From: an uncultured Flavonifractor sp.
GTDB taxonomy: Bacteria > Bacillota > Clostridia > Oscillospirales > Oscillospiraceae
DNA length: 52,264 bases
Direction: 5' to 3'
NCBI GenBank assembly: GCA_944385575.1
Contig: CALWXT010000005.1
Span: forward strand, 1-52,264
Of this stretch, positions 7,070-15,159 are shown one piece after another (within the stretch, counting starts at the first letter, position 1; each line of letters starts with the position of its first letter). The position numbers were made by a program, and so were the translations under genes. The notes beneath the pieces were generated by a model. That model was given only the letters and a program-made list of their open reading frames with translations, was not told the DNA's origin and searched no databases.

Positions 7070-8553
7070 CACTTCTCCAGCTCCGCCTTCTTTTCCGGCG
7101 GCTGCTTTTCCTTCCACTCGTCCAGCAGGGCCATGATCTGATCCTTCATCTGTCGGGGCGTGGTCTCCTGGCCGAAATACTTGCTCAGTTCTGCTGTGGT
7201 GAGAATCACCTTGTCTACCTCCTTTTTCTCCTGGCTCAAAATGCCGTCGATGATGTCCGGGTTCAGTTTGCCGTCCCTGTCCAGCTCCCGCAGCCGCTGG
7301 GCTTGGGAGAGCGACGGGGCGGACTCGCCCTCAATGGAAACAGCGATATACTGCTGGTGTTTGGGACGGATGAACGAGATCTCCACGGCAGGCGTGAAAG
7401 ACAGTTTCTTTTCATCCACCATCTTCTGCAGCTCCGGCACAAGCTCATTCAGCCGGATATACCGCTGCACCTGCTTATAGTTGATGCCGTTACGGGCTCC
7501 AACCACCTCCGTGGAACGCTTGCCGAGATCGCCCTCCGCCACGTTTTTTAGGGCAACGCCCTGATGCTTGATGGCCTCCACCTGCTGTTTCAGCGCCCGG
7601 GCCTTCTCCATAGGCAGGATGTGCTCCCTGTGGCGCAGGTTATCGTCCGTCATGGCGAGGATGGCCTCGTCATCCGTCATCTCCCGGACGATGCAGGGCA
7701 TATTCCGATACCCGGCCAGCTCGCTGGCCTTCTGGCGGCGGTGGCCCGCTACGATCTCATAGCCGCCGCCCTCCCGGGGACGAACGAGGGCGGGCTGGTT
7801 CACGCCGCCGGTCTTGACGCTCTCCACCAGGGCCTGCATCTCCGCGTCATCCCGCACCTCAAAGGGGTGATCCTTAAAGGCGTGGAGTTCGGACAGGTCA
7901 AGGTAGACGATCTCCTCCTTGACGGCACGGGTAGCGTCTTTGGGCTCGGCAGGCTGTTCCGGCACCGGGGGCTTGGTTTCCGCAGCCTTGGCGCTGCTGC
8001 GGGAAGTATTCTTTTTCCCGGGAGATGAGAGCCCGGCCCCCTTGCTTTGGGACTTCTTGTCCCGAGGGGGCGGAGCCGCTTTGTCCTCCTTGGGTGGGCG
8101 GCCCCGGCGAGGCTTGGGAGCCTCCGGCGATTGATCCACCTGTGTTCCCTTGGCAGCCCCGCCCTTGACGGCGGCAAAATCCACCACCTTCCCAGCAGGG
8201 GCCCCCATGCCGGGAATCGTGGTCTGCTTGTCCTCCGGCAAAGGCTTATCAGGGGGCTCCTTATCCTTTGGCGGGGTATCCTTCCCAGCAGCGGGAGCAA
8301 CCTTGTCCTTGGGCGCGGTCTTTTCGGTGGGAGCGGGCTGCTCCACCGGATCAGGGGTCGACTTGCCCTCGGGGGCCTTTTCCTCTGTGGGAGGTGTCAC
8401 GGTTTTGGGTGCCGCATCCACCACAGGGGGCTCCGGCTTTACCGGGGTAGGCTGCTCTGGCACGGGAGGATCACTCTTGATGGGATCTGTGTTCCCCGTC
8501 TTGGGGGGCTCGTTCACTTTCCCGGAATCAGGAACATGGTTGTTGTCAGGCAA
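7069..8553 (-). CDS. parB: ParB/Spo0J-like partition protein with a long disordered N-terminus
   Basis: DNA-binding partition-type protein, 494 residues. Residues about 220-330 form the ParB N-terminal fold: VYLDLSELHAFKDHPFEVR, the GGVNQPALVRP segment, YEIVAGHRRQKASELAG (the conserved GxRR box, which binds and hydrolyses CTP in canonical ParB) and MTDDEAILAMTDDNLRHR. A helix-turn-helix region follows (NGINYKQVQRYIRLNELVP). The first 200 residues are unusual: rich in Pro, Lys and Glu, with an AT-hook-like PRRGRPPKED. The TTG start is set by AAAAGGAGGTTTTTGATTG. No parA is visible; the frame upstream is interrupted by the AT-rich cargo gene. Likely role is element maintenance or regulation. 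Confidence 0.9.
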   Translation of the reverse strand: MPDNNHVPDSGKVNEPPKTGNTDPIKSDPPVPEQPTPVKPEPPVVDAAPKTVTPPTEEKAPEGKSTPDPVEQPAPTEKTAPKDKVAPAAGKDTPPKDKEPPDKPLPEDKQTTIPGMGAPAGKVVDFAAVKGGAAKGTQVDQSPEAPKPRRGRPPKEDKAAPPPRDKKSQSKGAGLSSPGKKNTSRSSAKAAETKPPVPEQPAEPKDATRAVKEEIVYLDLSELHAFKDHPFEVRDDAEMQALVESVKTGGVNQPALVRPREGGGYEIVAGHRRQKASELAGYRNMPCIVREMTDDEAILAMTDDNLRHREHILPMEKARALKQQVEAIKHQGVALKNVAEGDLGKRSTEVVGARNGINYKQVQRYIRLNELVPELQKMVDEKKLSFTPAVEISFIRPKHQQYIAVSIEGESAPSLSQAQRLRELDRDGKLNPDIIDGILSQEKKEVDKVILTTAELSKYFGQETTPRQMKDQIMALLDEWKEKQPPEKKAELEK

Positions 8554-8579
8554 TCAAAAACCTCCTTTTCGTGAAATAG

Positions 8580-8602
8580 AAAAAGCCAGCCGCACGGCTG
8601 GC
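8580..8602 (-). terminator. Hairpin with T-run in the parB leader
   Basis: On the minus strand, GCCAGCCGTGCGGCTGGC is followed by TTTTTC and lies 27 bases before the parB start codon. An AAAGGAGGCGATAG ribosome-site-like sequence lies just upstream of it (around 8616-8629). It may end readthrough from the broken upstream gene or act as a parB attenuator. Confidence 0.6.
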
Positions 8603-8633
8603 CGGTTGGCGACTATCGCCTCCTTTCAGATTT

Positions 8634-8697
8634 TTATATATGAAAACACCGCCCGTAGTCCCGTTGGGCGGCGTAGTTCTCAAAATTGATGACAAAC
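8634..8697 (-). pseudogene. C-terminal coding remnant of an ICE gene upstream of parB
   Basis: The minus-strand frame reads ...FVINFENYAAQRDYGRCFHI and ends at TAA (8634-8636). Composition is GC-rich and ICE-like up to about 8697, then becomes abruptly AT-rich where the cargo gene promoter begins. This suggests that the preceding ICE gene was cut by insertion or deletion. The same bases also form a GCCGCCC/GGGCGGT hairpin followed by TTTTC, so a plain terminator is the alternative reading. Family unknown. Confidence 0.3.
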
Positions 8698-8700
8698 TTT

Positions 8701-8743
8701 CGATTAGATGCTATAATCCATACTATAATCTAAAATCTAATCG
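8701..8743 (+). promoter_or_regulatory. Promoter of the AT-rich cargo gene framed by a 9-bp inverted repeat
   Basis: CGATTAGAT (8701-8709) and its exact complement ATCTAATCG (8735-8743) flank two TATAAT boxes (8712-8717 and 8724-8729). A TGACAA 16 bases before the first box could serve as -35. The arrangement suggests an operator overlapping the transcription start. Confidence 0.55.
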
Positions 8744-8760
8744 TAAAGGTGGTGCAAATA

Positions 8761-9440
8761 TGAGCGAGTTAGTTCCTGCGCTTAAAGACACTTTATTTTC
8801 TCCAACCTGTGAAATTATTGCCGAATATGCTGAGATTGGGATTGATGCGCTTTTAGATAATGAAGTTTTGAAAGGAATACCTGTGGTTGGCACTCTTTCA
8901 TCACTTTGCAAAGTAGGATATAATTTACATGAGCGTAACCTCATAAGGCAAACCCTCGCATTTATCACGGAGTTTAATTCGGGTAGCATATCCCAAGAAA
9001 AGTTGGATGAACATAGAGAAAAACTTGAAGCAAATCCCAAAGAAGCGGAAAAAGAGCTTGGTCGAGTCCTTATAATCTTGGGTGAGCAGGTAGAGCAAAT
9101 TCAATCTCAAGTTCTGGGTAGCTTTTATGCTGCTTATATCAAAGGCGCTGTCTCTTGGGAAAAATTTTGTGAACTATCGGAAGCCAACCGCCGTATGTTT
9201 ATAAGTGACTATCAGATTTTATTTGAAGCTGCCATCAATGATGGACTGAAAATTCAAAACAGGGAATTATATCAAGTAGATCGTTTAATCTCATTGGGCC
9301 TGTTGCAAAATCAAAATCGGCTTGGCGGTAATGTCTGGATTGAAATGATGGATAATCCAGAAGAACAGAACGATATAATTGTTACATCATTCGGAAAAAC
9401 CTTTTATCAAAACTCACCAGCCGCTTTGAAAAGAAATTAG
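8761..9440 (+). CDS. AT-rich cargo gene, helical protein of unknown function
   Basis: The 226-residue protein begins MSELVPALKDTLFSPTCEII. I chose the ATG at 8761, which has AAAGGTGG nine bases upstream; a frame from 8640 reads through the promoter. The N-terminus is amphipathic and glycine-containing (EVLKGIPVVGTLSSLCKVGY), the middle is a long charged helical segment, and the C-terminus (RLISLGLLQNQ... and IIVTSFGKTFYQ) resembles a small winged-helix-type domain. I know similar hypothetical proteins as solitary accessory genes in gut bacteria but no function. GC is about 40% against about 60% around it, so it was acquired. It sits at the broken edge of the ICE; an anti-phage or immunity role is speculation. 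Confidence 0.8.
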
Positions 9441-9510
9441 GATAAAAACCTCTTGCTGACGGCCTGCAAATCATTGATATTCCTGGATTTTTCCAAGTCC
9501 TATAATTACA

Positions 9511-9555
9511 CTCCGACCAAATCGGAGCAGGCAATTTGCCTGCTCCGATTTTTTA
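9511..9555 (+). terminator. Strong intrinsic terminator with a competing upstream arm
   Basis: ATCGGAGCAGGC (9521-9532) pairs with GCCTGCTCCGAT (9538-9549), followed by TTTTTT. A second CTCCGA at 9511-9516 can pair instead with TCGGAG (9522-9527) and so would disrupt the terminator. It ends the cargo gene transcript. Confidence 0.8.
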
Positions 9556-9591
9556 TTGCCCGGAGACAGATCTCCCTGATAAAAATTTGGC

Positions 9592-9620
9592 TTGAGTTAT
9601 AAATTGAAGCATGGTAAAAT
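9592..9620 (+). promoter_or_regulatory. Promoter of the TetR gene
   Basis: TTGAGT (9592-9597), a 17-base spacer and TAAAAT (9615-9620), 44 bases before the TetR start codon. The region is AT-rich. Confidence 0.5.
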
Positions 9621-9664
9621 AAAAACAAATTTTAGATATCATATTTATTGGGAGGGGGGAGGAA

Positions 9665-10300
9665 ATGCCGAGGGTCGCATATTCAGAGGAAGACCGGGAA
9701 CGTATTCGGGCCGCGCTTATGACCGAAGGCCTCGCGCTGATGGCGCGGCAGGGTGTGCAGCACACGACAGTGGAGCAGATCTATCAGGCAGTGGGGATTT
9801 CCCGTACCTTCTTTTATTCCTTCTTTCCCAGCAAAGAGGACTTTGTAGTAGAAGCACTTTATCTTCAGCAGCCCAGGATTATTGCATATGCTCGAAAGCT
9901 GATGGAGGACCCTGAATTGACTTGGCGGGAAGGGGTACGGCAGTTTCTCCATACCTGCTGCTATGGCGAGCGCAACGGGATTGCAATTTTGTCTATAGAG
10001 GAGCAGCAGACGATTTTTCGGCGTCTGTCACAGGAGAGCAACAGGCTGTTTCGGGAGAAGCAGATGTGCTTATTCAAAACGCTCCTTGCGTGTTTTGGCG
10101 TAGAGGCCGACAGAGCGCGGATCGCGCTTTTTACCAACCTCGTCCTGTCGATCCTTGTTGTCCGCAGAGCCATTCCGGACACCCTCCCGCTGTTTGTGCC
10201 GGAGGCTGCGGATCAGGCGGTGGAAGTGCAGATCGAAGGCATCATAGACTGCATGGAACGTATGAAAATGGAACAGGAGGTAACAGCTCCGGCCGGATAG
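9665..10300 (+). CDS. TetR/AcrR family transcriptional regulator
   Basis: A 211-residue repressor-type protein. The N-terminal helix-turn-helix is clear: RERIRAALMTEGLALMARQG, then TTVEQIYQAVGISRTFFYSFFPSKEDFV. The C-terminal 140 residues form the variable ligand/dimer domain, with no recognised subfamily. GGAGGGGGGAGGAAATG gives the start. No efflux or enzyme gene lies next to it in the same orientation apart from the small protein at 10431, so its target is unclear; autoregulation is likely for this family. Confidence 0.9.
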   Translation: MPRVAYSEEDRERIRAALMTEGLALMARQGVQHTTVEQIYQAVGISRTFFYSFFPSKEDFVVEALYLQQPRIIAYARKLMEDPELTWREGVRQFLHTCCYGERNGIAILSIEEQQTIFRRLSQESNRLFREKQMCLFKTLLACFGVEADRARIALFTNLVLSILVVRRAIPDTLPLFVPEAADQAVEVQIEGIIDCMERMKMEQEVTAPAG

Positions 10301-10338
10301 CGGGCAGATGAGCCAGATCCTGACGGAGCTGTTTTTTT
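10282..10338 (+). terminator. Probable terminator of the TetR gene
   Basis: AACAGCTCCG (10282-10291) and CGGAGCTGTT (10324-10333) enclose a 32-base loop and are followed by a T-run. The stem overlaps the last TetR codons. Confidence 0.55.
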
Positions 10339-10430
10339 GACAAAATAAATACAGAAATTAAAAAATATTTTTATTTTGATGCCTGAGGCAGATGTGCCGT
10401 GGTATAAAAGAATGCAAGGAGGAACGGAAT

Positions 10431-10916
10431 ATGGGCATTTTCGGAAAACTGTTTAAAGGGCCAGAGGTCGACATGGAGAAAAGCAATGCCAACGCCAAGA
10501 AAATGCGGGAGCTCTTTGACCAGGTGGTGGAGCAGGGACCGGAGTATGAGCTGATTTTCGGATATACCGAAGACGTGAGCCGCTTTAATTATGGCTTCGT
10601 CCATGGCAGCAAGACGAAGATCGGAAATCTGATTGTGGGGTGGAATGAGGCTACCCAGACCATCGTGGCTGTTCCAACTGTTCCTGATCTTTCCGGATGC
10701 GGCGAGCCTGTCTATTACCGCCGGTCTGAGATTCTAAAAGCCTATCGGAACAAATATCCCACGGATGCCTTTGTGATTTATCCGGATAAAAAGAGCTATC
10801 TGGCCGTCAATGCCTATGACTGGCTGGAGGACGAATCCCTGTATGTCTATGTATCACAGGAAAAGGAACTGGCGGCGTTCACGGAGTTCTTCATGAACCA
10901 GTTTGCCAAGAAGTAA
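10431..10916 (+). CDS. Conserved hypothetical protein, 161 residues
   Basis: Soluble alpha/beta protein beginning MGIFGKLFKGPEVDMEKS, a start set by GCAAGGAGGAACGGAATATG. It has no signal peptide or membrane segment. The middle (GKLIGNL-like strand, ATQTIVAVPTVPDLSGCGEP, then VYYRRSEILKAYRNKYP) looks like a compact globular domain, and the end (YVYVSQEKELAAFTEFFMNQ) is helical. I do not recognise the family. It may share a transcript or control with the TetR gene just upstream. Confidence 0.75.
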   Translation: MGIFGKLFKGPEVDMEKSNANAKKMRELFDQVVEQGPEYELIFGYTEDVSRFNYGFVHGSKTKIGNLIVGWNEATQTIVAVPTVPDLSGCGEPVYYRRSEILKAYRNKYPTDAFVIYPDKKSYLAVNAYDWLEDESLYVYVSQEKELAAFTEFFMNQFAKK

Positions 10917-10939
10917 GGAAGACTGTCATAAACAAAACG

Positions 10940-10971
10940 AAGGGGGAGCGGCTTGCTGTCGCTCCCCCTTG
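10940..10971. terminator. Terminator between convergent genes
   Basis: AAGGGGGAGCG pairs with CGCTCCCCCTT around a nine-base loop. It lies between the plus-strand gene ending at 10916 and the minus-strand flavodoxin gene ending at 10977. Confidence 0.75.
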
Positions 10972-10976
10972 TATGA

Positions 10977-11519
10977 TTACCGGATCTCCGCGCCCATTGC
11001 ATAGGCGGTCTTCAGCGCGGGATGCCCTTTGATTTCACCCACAGCGGTTACGCCGCCGCCAAAGACCGTTCCTGCCAGACGGGCATGCTCAAAGCAGTCA
11101 ATCCAGCCCTGCAGACCAGTAACAGTCCCATCTACCGTATGCTCACTGCTTTCGGCAGCCGTAGCCAGCAGGTAGATCTCCCGGAAACGGTAGTTGGAGG
11201 AATACAGAGGGTTGGCCCGATCCAGCATGGTCTTCATCTGGCCGCACATGCCGTAGTAATAAACCGGTGTGGCAAAGACAAGCACGTCGGCAGTCAGCAT
11301 CTTTTGCGCAATGGTGTCCGCGTCGTCGTGGATCACGCAGCGGCAGGTGTTCAGACAGGACAGGCAGCCTTTGCAGAAGCTGATGGACTTGTCATACAGC
11401 GTGACCTTCTCCACGCTGTTCTCGGCGTCCTGAGCACCGCGGATAAATTCATCTGCCAACAGATCGGAATTACCGCCCTTTCTGGGGCCTGTGGAGATGA
11501 CCAAGATTTTTTTGCTCAT
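10977..11519 (-). CDS. Flavodoxin family / iron-sulfur flavoprotein-like NAD(P)H reductase
   Basis: FMN-binding flavodoxin-fold protein of 180 residues. The first strand and phosphate loop are visible as [21 protein letters not shown]. Four cysteines follow in [13 protein letters not shown], typical of the iron-sulfur flavoprotein branch. [19 protein letters not shown] is the FMN isoalloxazine-contacting segment. The final part, [18 protein letters not shown], is close to the expected end. Its ATG overlaps the end of the acetyltransferase gene by four bases, so the two are co-translated. It may reduce quinones or nitro compounds; the substrate is unknown. Confidence 0.88.
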   Translation of the reverse strand: MSKKILVISTGPRKGGNSDLLADEFIRGAQDAENSVEKVTLYDKSISFCKGCLSCLNTCRCVIHDDADTIAQKMLTADVLVFATPVYYYGMCGQMKTMLDRANPLYSSNYRFREIYLLATAAESSEHTVDGTVTGLQGWIDCFEHARLAGTVFGGGVTAVGEIKGHPALKTAYAMGAEIR

Positions 11520-12097
11520 TGTGCGTCCTCCTCACTGATCGTGCGTATGATTCTTGCGGGCACGCCGCCCACAACGGTGTTTTCCGGGACATCCCTGGTT
11601 ACCACCGCCCCGGCAGCCACAATAGCGCCGTCACCAATGGTCACACCGGGAAGAACGGTTGCATTGGAGCCGATCCAGACCCGGTTCCCGATGTGGACCG
11701 GGGCGGGTATCATGGTGCCCCGATCATCAGGTGCCATGGCATGATTCAGGGTGGCTATCACGACATTGTGCCCGATCAGGCTACCGTCTCCGATAAAGAT
11801 GCCGCCCTGATCCTGGAATTTGCATCCCATGTTGATAAATACGTTTTTTCCAATGGTGATGTTTTTCCCGCAGTCTGTGTGGAAGGGAGGGAACAGCATA
11901 AAGGAATCATCTACCTGTTTCCCGATCAGCTTGGAAAACAGGGCCCGCAGTTCTTCGGGTTCGTGGTAGCTGCCGTTGATCTCTGCGGTGATCCGCAGGG
12001 CCTCCTGACTGACAGTGTGCATGTATATGTGGGCCTCGCCGCCGCCTGTTACAGGCTTTCCACTGTTGAGATGTGCCAAAAATGCGTCTAAATCCAT
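11516..12097 (-). CDS. Maltose/galactoside-type O-acetyltransferase (hexapeptide repeat)
   Basis: A 193-residue left-handed beta-helix acetyltransferase of the Maa/NodL/LacA type, which moves acetyl from acetyl-CoA to a sugar hydroxyl. It has the N-terminal Mac helix region ([21 protein letters not shown]). The hexapeptide core is [36 protein letters not shown], the catalytic histidine is in ATLNHAM, and the end is [32 protein letters not shown]. It is transcribed away from the LysR gene, which suggests LysR control, and is coupled by ATGA to the flavodoxin gene. Confidence 0.9.
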   Translation of the reverse strand: MDLDAFLAHLNSGKPVTGGGEAHIYMHTVSQEALRITAEINGSYHEPEELRALFSKLIGKQVDDSFMLFPPFHTDCGKNITIGKNVFINMGCKFQDQGGIFIGDGSLIGHNVVIATLNHAMAPDDRGTMIPAPVHIGNRVWIGSNATVLPGVTIGDGAIVAAGAVVTRDVPENTVVGGVPARIIRTISEEDAQ

Positions 12098-12129
12098 ATT
12101 TGTCTCCTGAAATAATAAATTCTGTCCTC

Positions 12130-12158
12130 ATTGTAGCATAGCTGAAACTCGATAGCAA
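12130..12158 (-). promoter_or_regulatory. Promoter of the acetyltransferase-flavodoxin operon
   Basis: Minus strand TTGCTA, 17-base spacer, TACAAT. It lies 33 bases before the acetyltransferase start and faces the LysR promoter, so one LysR dimer pair could act on both. Confidence 0.65.
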
Positions 12159-12185
12159 ATACCCGTAAAAAATGAGCTGCCATGC

Positions 12186-12215
12186 TTGAAACGTATGGGT
12201 AGTTTGCGTTATGAT
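12186..12215 (+). promoter_or_regulatory. Promoter of the LysR gene
   Basis: TTGAAA (12186-12191), an 18-base spacer and TATGAT (12210-12215), about 23 bases before the chosen start codon. ATACCC (12160-12165) and GGGTA (12197-12201) form an inverted pair across the divergent region and may be part of the LysR site. Confidence 0.55.
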
Positions 12216-12237
12216 GAGACCGTCAGGAGGGATGTTT

Positions 12238-13137
12238 ATGGAACTGAGAGTGCTGCAATACTTTCTGGCAGTGGCAAAGGAGCAGAGCATTTCGGCTGCG
12301 GCCCAGTCTCTGCATCTTACCCAGCCCACCCTTTCCAGGCAGATCAAGGAACTGGAAGACGAGCTGGGCAGGCCGCTGATGATCCGGGGAAACCGGAAGA
12401 TCACGCTGACAGAGGACGGCATGCTGCTGCGCAGGCGGGCAGAGGAGATCCTGGATCTGGTGCGGCGCACGGAAAAAGAAGTCATGCTGTCGGACGAGAC
12501 GGTCAGCGGCGATGTATACATTGGGACGGGGGAGACGGACGGCGTGCGTCAGATCGCTCAAACGGCAAAGCGCCTTCAGGAGCGCTGGCCTGGGGTCCGT
12601 TTTCATATCGTTAGCGGCGACGCCGTGGATGTCTGCGAGCGGCTGGACAAGGGGCTGCTGGACTTTGGCGTGCTGCTGGGCGATATAGATAAAATGAAGT
12701 ATCATTATATGGAATTGCCCATGAAGGACACGTGGGGCGTTTTGATGCGGCGGGATAGCCCACTGGCAGAAAAAGCCGCGGTTTCCCCGGAGGATCTGCG
12801 GGACAAGCCTCTGATCCTCTCCCGGCAAGTGGATAATAAAAGCGGCCTATACCGCTGGCTGGGGAAAGAGCCGGAGGATCTCCACACAGTGGCCACCTAT
12901 AACCTGATCTACAATGCCTCACTCATGGTGGACGAGGGGATGGGCTATGCCTTTACCCTGAATAAGCTGGTCAATACAAGGGGCAGCAATCTGTGTTTCC
13001 GGCCCCTGGAGCCAGGGTTTACGCTGGGTATGTATCTGGTATGGAAGAAGTCCCAGCGCTTTTCCAAAGCGGCGGAGCTGTTCCTGGAGGGCCTGAAAGA
13101 GCACCTGGCCGGCTTTGGCGAGGTGCCGCGCGGCTGA
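12238..13137 (+). CDS. LysR family transcriptional regulator
   Basis: A 299-residue LTTR. Start chosen at 12238 (MELRVLQYFLAVAKEQSISA) because GTCAGGAGGGATGTTTATG places the ribosome site correctly; in-frame ATGs at 12211 and 12214 lie within or before the promoter. The HTH is AAAQSLHLTQPTLSRQIKELE. The effector domain contains GDVYIGTGETDGVRQ and LLDFGVLLGDID. Divergent from the acetyltransferase-flavodoxin operon, it is probably that operon's activator and represses itself, as is typical of the family. Confidence 0.93.
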   Translation: MELRVLQYFLAVAKEQSISAAAQSLHLTQPTLSRQIKELEDELGRPLMIRGNRKITLTEDGMLLRRRAEEILDLVRRTEKEVMLSDETVSGDVYIGTGETDGVRQIAQTAKRLQERWPGVRFHIVSGDAVDVCERLDKGLLDFGVLLGDIDKMKYHYMELPMKDTWGVLMRRDSPLAEKAAVSPEDLRDKPLILSRQVDNKSGLYRWLGKEPEDLHTVATYNLIYNASLMVDEGMGYAFTLNKLVNTRGSNLCFRPLEPGFTLGMYLVWKKSQRFSKAAELFLEGLKEHLAGFGEVPRG

Positions 13138-13141
13138 CAGC

Positions 13142-13591
13142 TTACATCTGGCCTTTCCAGACCCGGGCGAGAATATCTTTCAGAACCAGCACTGCGTCGG
13201 TGCTGTTGTAGCCGTAATCCACCTGCAGTTGGGTCAGCATCTCCCGCAGCTGAGGCGCGTAATCGCCGATGCGGACCTTTTGATGGTAGGTGGCCAGTAC
13301 GGGGTATTTTTTACTCCACACCTTGCTCCAGTCGATTTTGGCCTGCGCCTCGTCGCTGATGCTGTCGATCATATGCTGGGCCTGCTGCTCGTCAAAATCG
13401 TATTCGATGAGCTCGTCCAGCGTCATGTGGTAGAGCATGGCCAGACCCTTGGACTGGCGGATATCAGGCAAGGTCTCCCCAGTCTCCCATTTTGAAATGG
13501 TCTGGCGGCTTACCCCCAGCTTTTCAGCCACGTTTTCCTGGGAAAGCCCGCTCTTTTTCCGGGCATGGTACAGGCTGCTTCCTAAACTCAT
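13142..13591 (-). CDS. XRE family helix-turn-helix regulator
   Basis: A 149-residue regulator. The N-terminal HTH (SLYHARKKSGLSQENVAEKLGVSRQTISKWETGETLPD) is canonical. The C-terminal half (IDWSKVWSKKYPVLATYHQK...) is unassigned and may be a dimer domain. The start follows CAGGAGGAACACACAATG. Its stop lies four bases from the convergent LysR stop. Target unknown. Confidence 0.9.
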   Translation of the reverse strand: MSLGSSLYHARKKSGLSQENVAEKLGVSRQTISKWETGETLPDIRQSKGLAMLYHMTLDELIEYDFDEQQAQHMIDSISDEAQAKIDWSKVWSKKYPVLATYHQKVRIGDYAPQLREMLTQLQVDYGYNSTDAVLVLKDILARVWKGQM

Positions 13592-13695
13592 TGTGTGTTC
13601 CTCCTGGAATGGTATTCTGCCTATCAGTATACCGTTCCGGGCCAGAAAAATCCACCAGGCGATCTTGGCATTTCCGCCCGTTTTATGGACAAAAG

Positions 13696-13745
13696 AAAGG
13701 CCGGGAGAGCATCCGCAGAAATACGGATGCTCTCCCGGCCTTTTT
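13696..13745. terminator. Bidirectional terminator
   Basis: A perfect 20-bp stem (AAAGGCCGGGAGAGCATCCG with its complement) is followed by TTTTT on the plus strand and TTTCTTTTG on the minus strand. It ends the permease operon, whose last gene stops at 13758. Confidence 0.85.
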
Positions 13746-13757
13746 CAGGTTATCAGC

Positions 13758-15131
13758 TCAGGAGCGGTACAGCTCGTCTTCGGAAATGCCAGACTCGGGG
13801 GAAATAATAAACTTCTTCCATTCGTCCGGCTTCTTCCGCTGCATCGTTTTGGCGTACAGCCACGCGATCATGCCGCCCACCAGGTAGATGCCCAGTACAG
13901 CCAGTCCGCCCGCGCTGATCTCACCCAGGCAGGTGTAGATGACCCACAGGGTGAAGCAGGCGCTGATAGCGGCGACCACAGGCCACATGCGCACTTTATA
14001 GGGGCGGTCCCAGTGGGGCTTTTTGAGGCGCAGGGAGATAAAGGAGATGGTCACGATGAAGTATACCACACCGGCGGTGATGCCGTAGATGGTATAGATG
14101 TAATTGACCCAGGCGTCCGGCGCGAAAACGGTGAAAAACAGCGCCAGAATGCCGATGGCGATGTTTGCGTTGGCGGGCTGTCCCTTGGCGTTGAGGACGC
14201 CGAACAGCTTGGTCATCTGGCGCTGCTTGGCCGCGCCGTACAGGGTACGGGCCGCGGACAGCCAGAAACCGGGGATCGTGGTGATGCAGACCAGACAGCC
14301 CATAATCACGATCAGAATGGCCAGCCAATGCATGCCGATCAGGTCGGCCGCCCGGGGATCGACCACGTCCAGAGCCATGATCTCCTCCCGGGTAAAGATA
14401 CCGCCTACGCCCACCACAGCCATGCCGTAGATCAGGACAGTCAGACCGATGGCGCCCAGGAAGGCGATCCAGAGCTTCTTTTTGGGGAAGTTTGTTTCCT
14501 CAGAGAGCTGGGGGATCAGGTCAAATCCGATGAATTTCATCATCAGCAGAGCCACAGCGGCGAAGAAGCCCTTGCCGCCCATGGGGAAGAAGGGCTGCAT
14601 GTTGCTGATGCTCCATTCTCCGCTGGTGATGAAAATGATGGAGGCGCCCACGGAGATAATCAGCGTGCTCCAGTACAGGATGCCCTGGATTTTAGTCAGC
14701 AGCTTCAGCTCCTGGTTCGCCAGCCAGAAGGCGCCCACAGTGAGGGCCACGGCCAGGATCTTGGTCTGCAGGAAGGTGATGGGGAAGAAGTAGGTGACCA
14801 TGCTGGCGATGCCATAGGTAACCGTAGGCATTGCCATGACATAGAGCAGCAGCAGTCCCCAGCAGGTGAAAAAGCCCATATCCCAGTTAAAGGCGTTGGA
14901 GGCCCAGACATTCGCGCCGCCGGCGTAGGGGAGCATGGCGGTCATTTCGGAGTAGATAAAGCAAAGGGGAAGAATGAGGACCGCGCAGACCACCAGGGCC
15001 AGTGCGGACGTAATGCCGGAAAGTTCAAACCAATAGCGGATCTCTACCATCCAGGCGGCCACCATGCCGCCGGAAGCCATTGCAATCAGGCCGGGCAGGC
15101 TCAATTGCTTTTTAAAGCCAGTATCACTCAA
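13758..15131 (-). CDS. APC superfamily amino acid permease
   Basis: A 457-residue, 12-helix membrane transporter. TM1 carries the broken-helix glycine motif ASGGMVAAW; later helices include the APC pattern FIYSEMTAMLPYAGGANVWASNAFN (pro-gly rich TM2/TM3) and FIGFDLIPQLSEETNFPKK, the conserved SEE(T/I) box after TM6. C-terminal basic segments flank YKVRMWPVVAA. It is the last gene of the probable sigma-54 locus, 28 bases after the amidohydrolase gene. I infer that it imports the amide-bearing amino acid or amine acted on by that enzyme; the substrate cannot be read from sequence. Confidence 0.9.
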   Translation of the reverse strand: MSDTGFKKQLSLPGLIAMASGGMVAAWMVEIRYWFELSGITSALALVVCAVLILPLCFIYSEMTAMLPYAGGANVWASNAFNWDMGFFTCWGLLLLYVMAMPTVTYGIASMVTYFFPITFLQTKILAVALTVGAFWLANQELKLLTKIQGILYWSTLIISVGASIIFITSGEWSISNMQPFFPMGGKGFFAAVALLMMKFIGFDLIPQLSEETNFPKKKLWIAFLGAIGLTVLIYGMAVVGVGGIFTREEIMALDVVDPRAADLIGMHWLAILIVIMGCLVCITTIPGFWLSAARTLYGAAKQRQMTKLFGVLNAKGQPANANIAIGILALFFTVFAPDAWVNYIYTIYGITAGVVYFIVTISFISLRLKKPHWDRPYKVRMWPVVAAISACFTLWVIYTCLGEISAGGLAVLGIYLVGGMIAWLYAKTMQRKKPDEWKKFIISPESGISEDELYRS

Positions 15132-15159
15132 AAGAACTCCTCCTCTCTCTGCATTCCAA

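Noticed and set aside
8640..8760. A 40-codon N-terminal extension of the cargo gene
   Set aside because: It would run through two TATAAT boxes and the inverted repeat; the ATG at 8761 has a fitting ribosome site.
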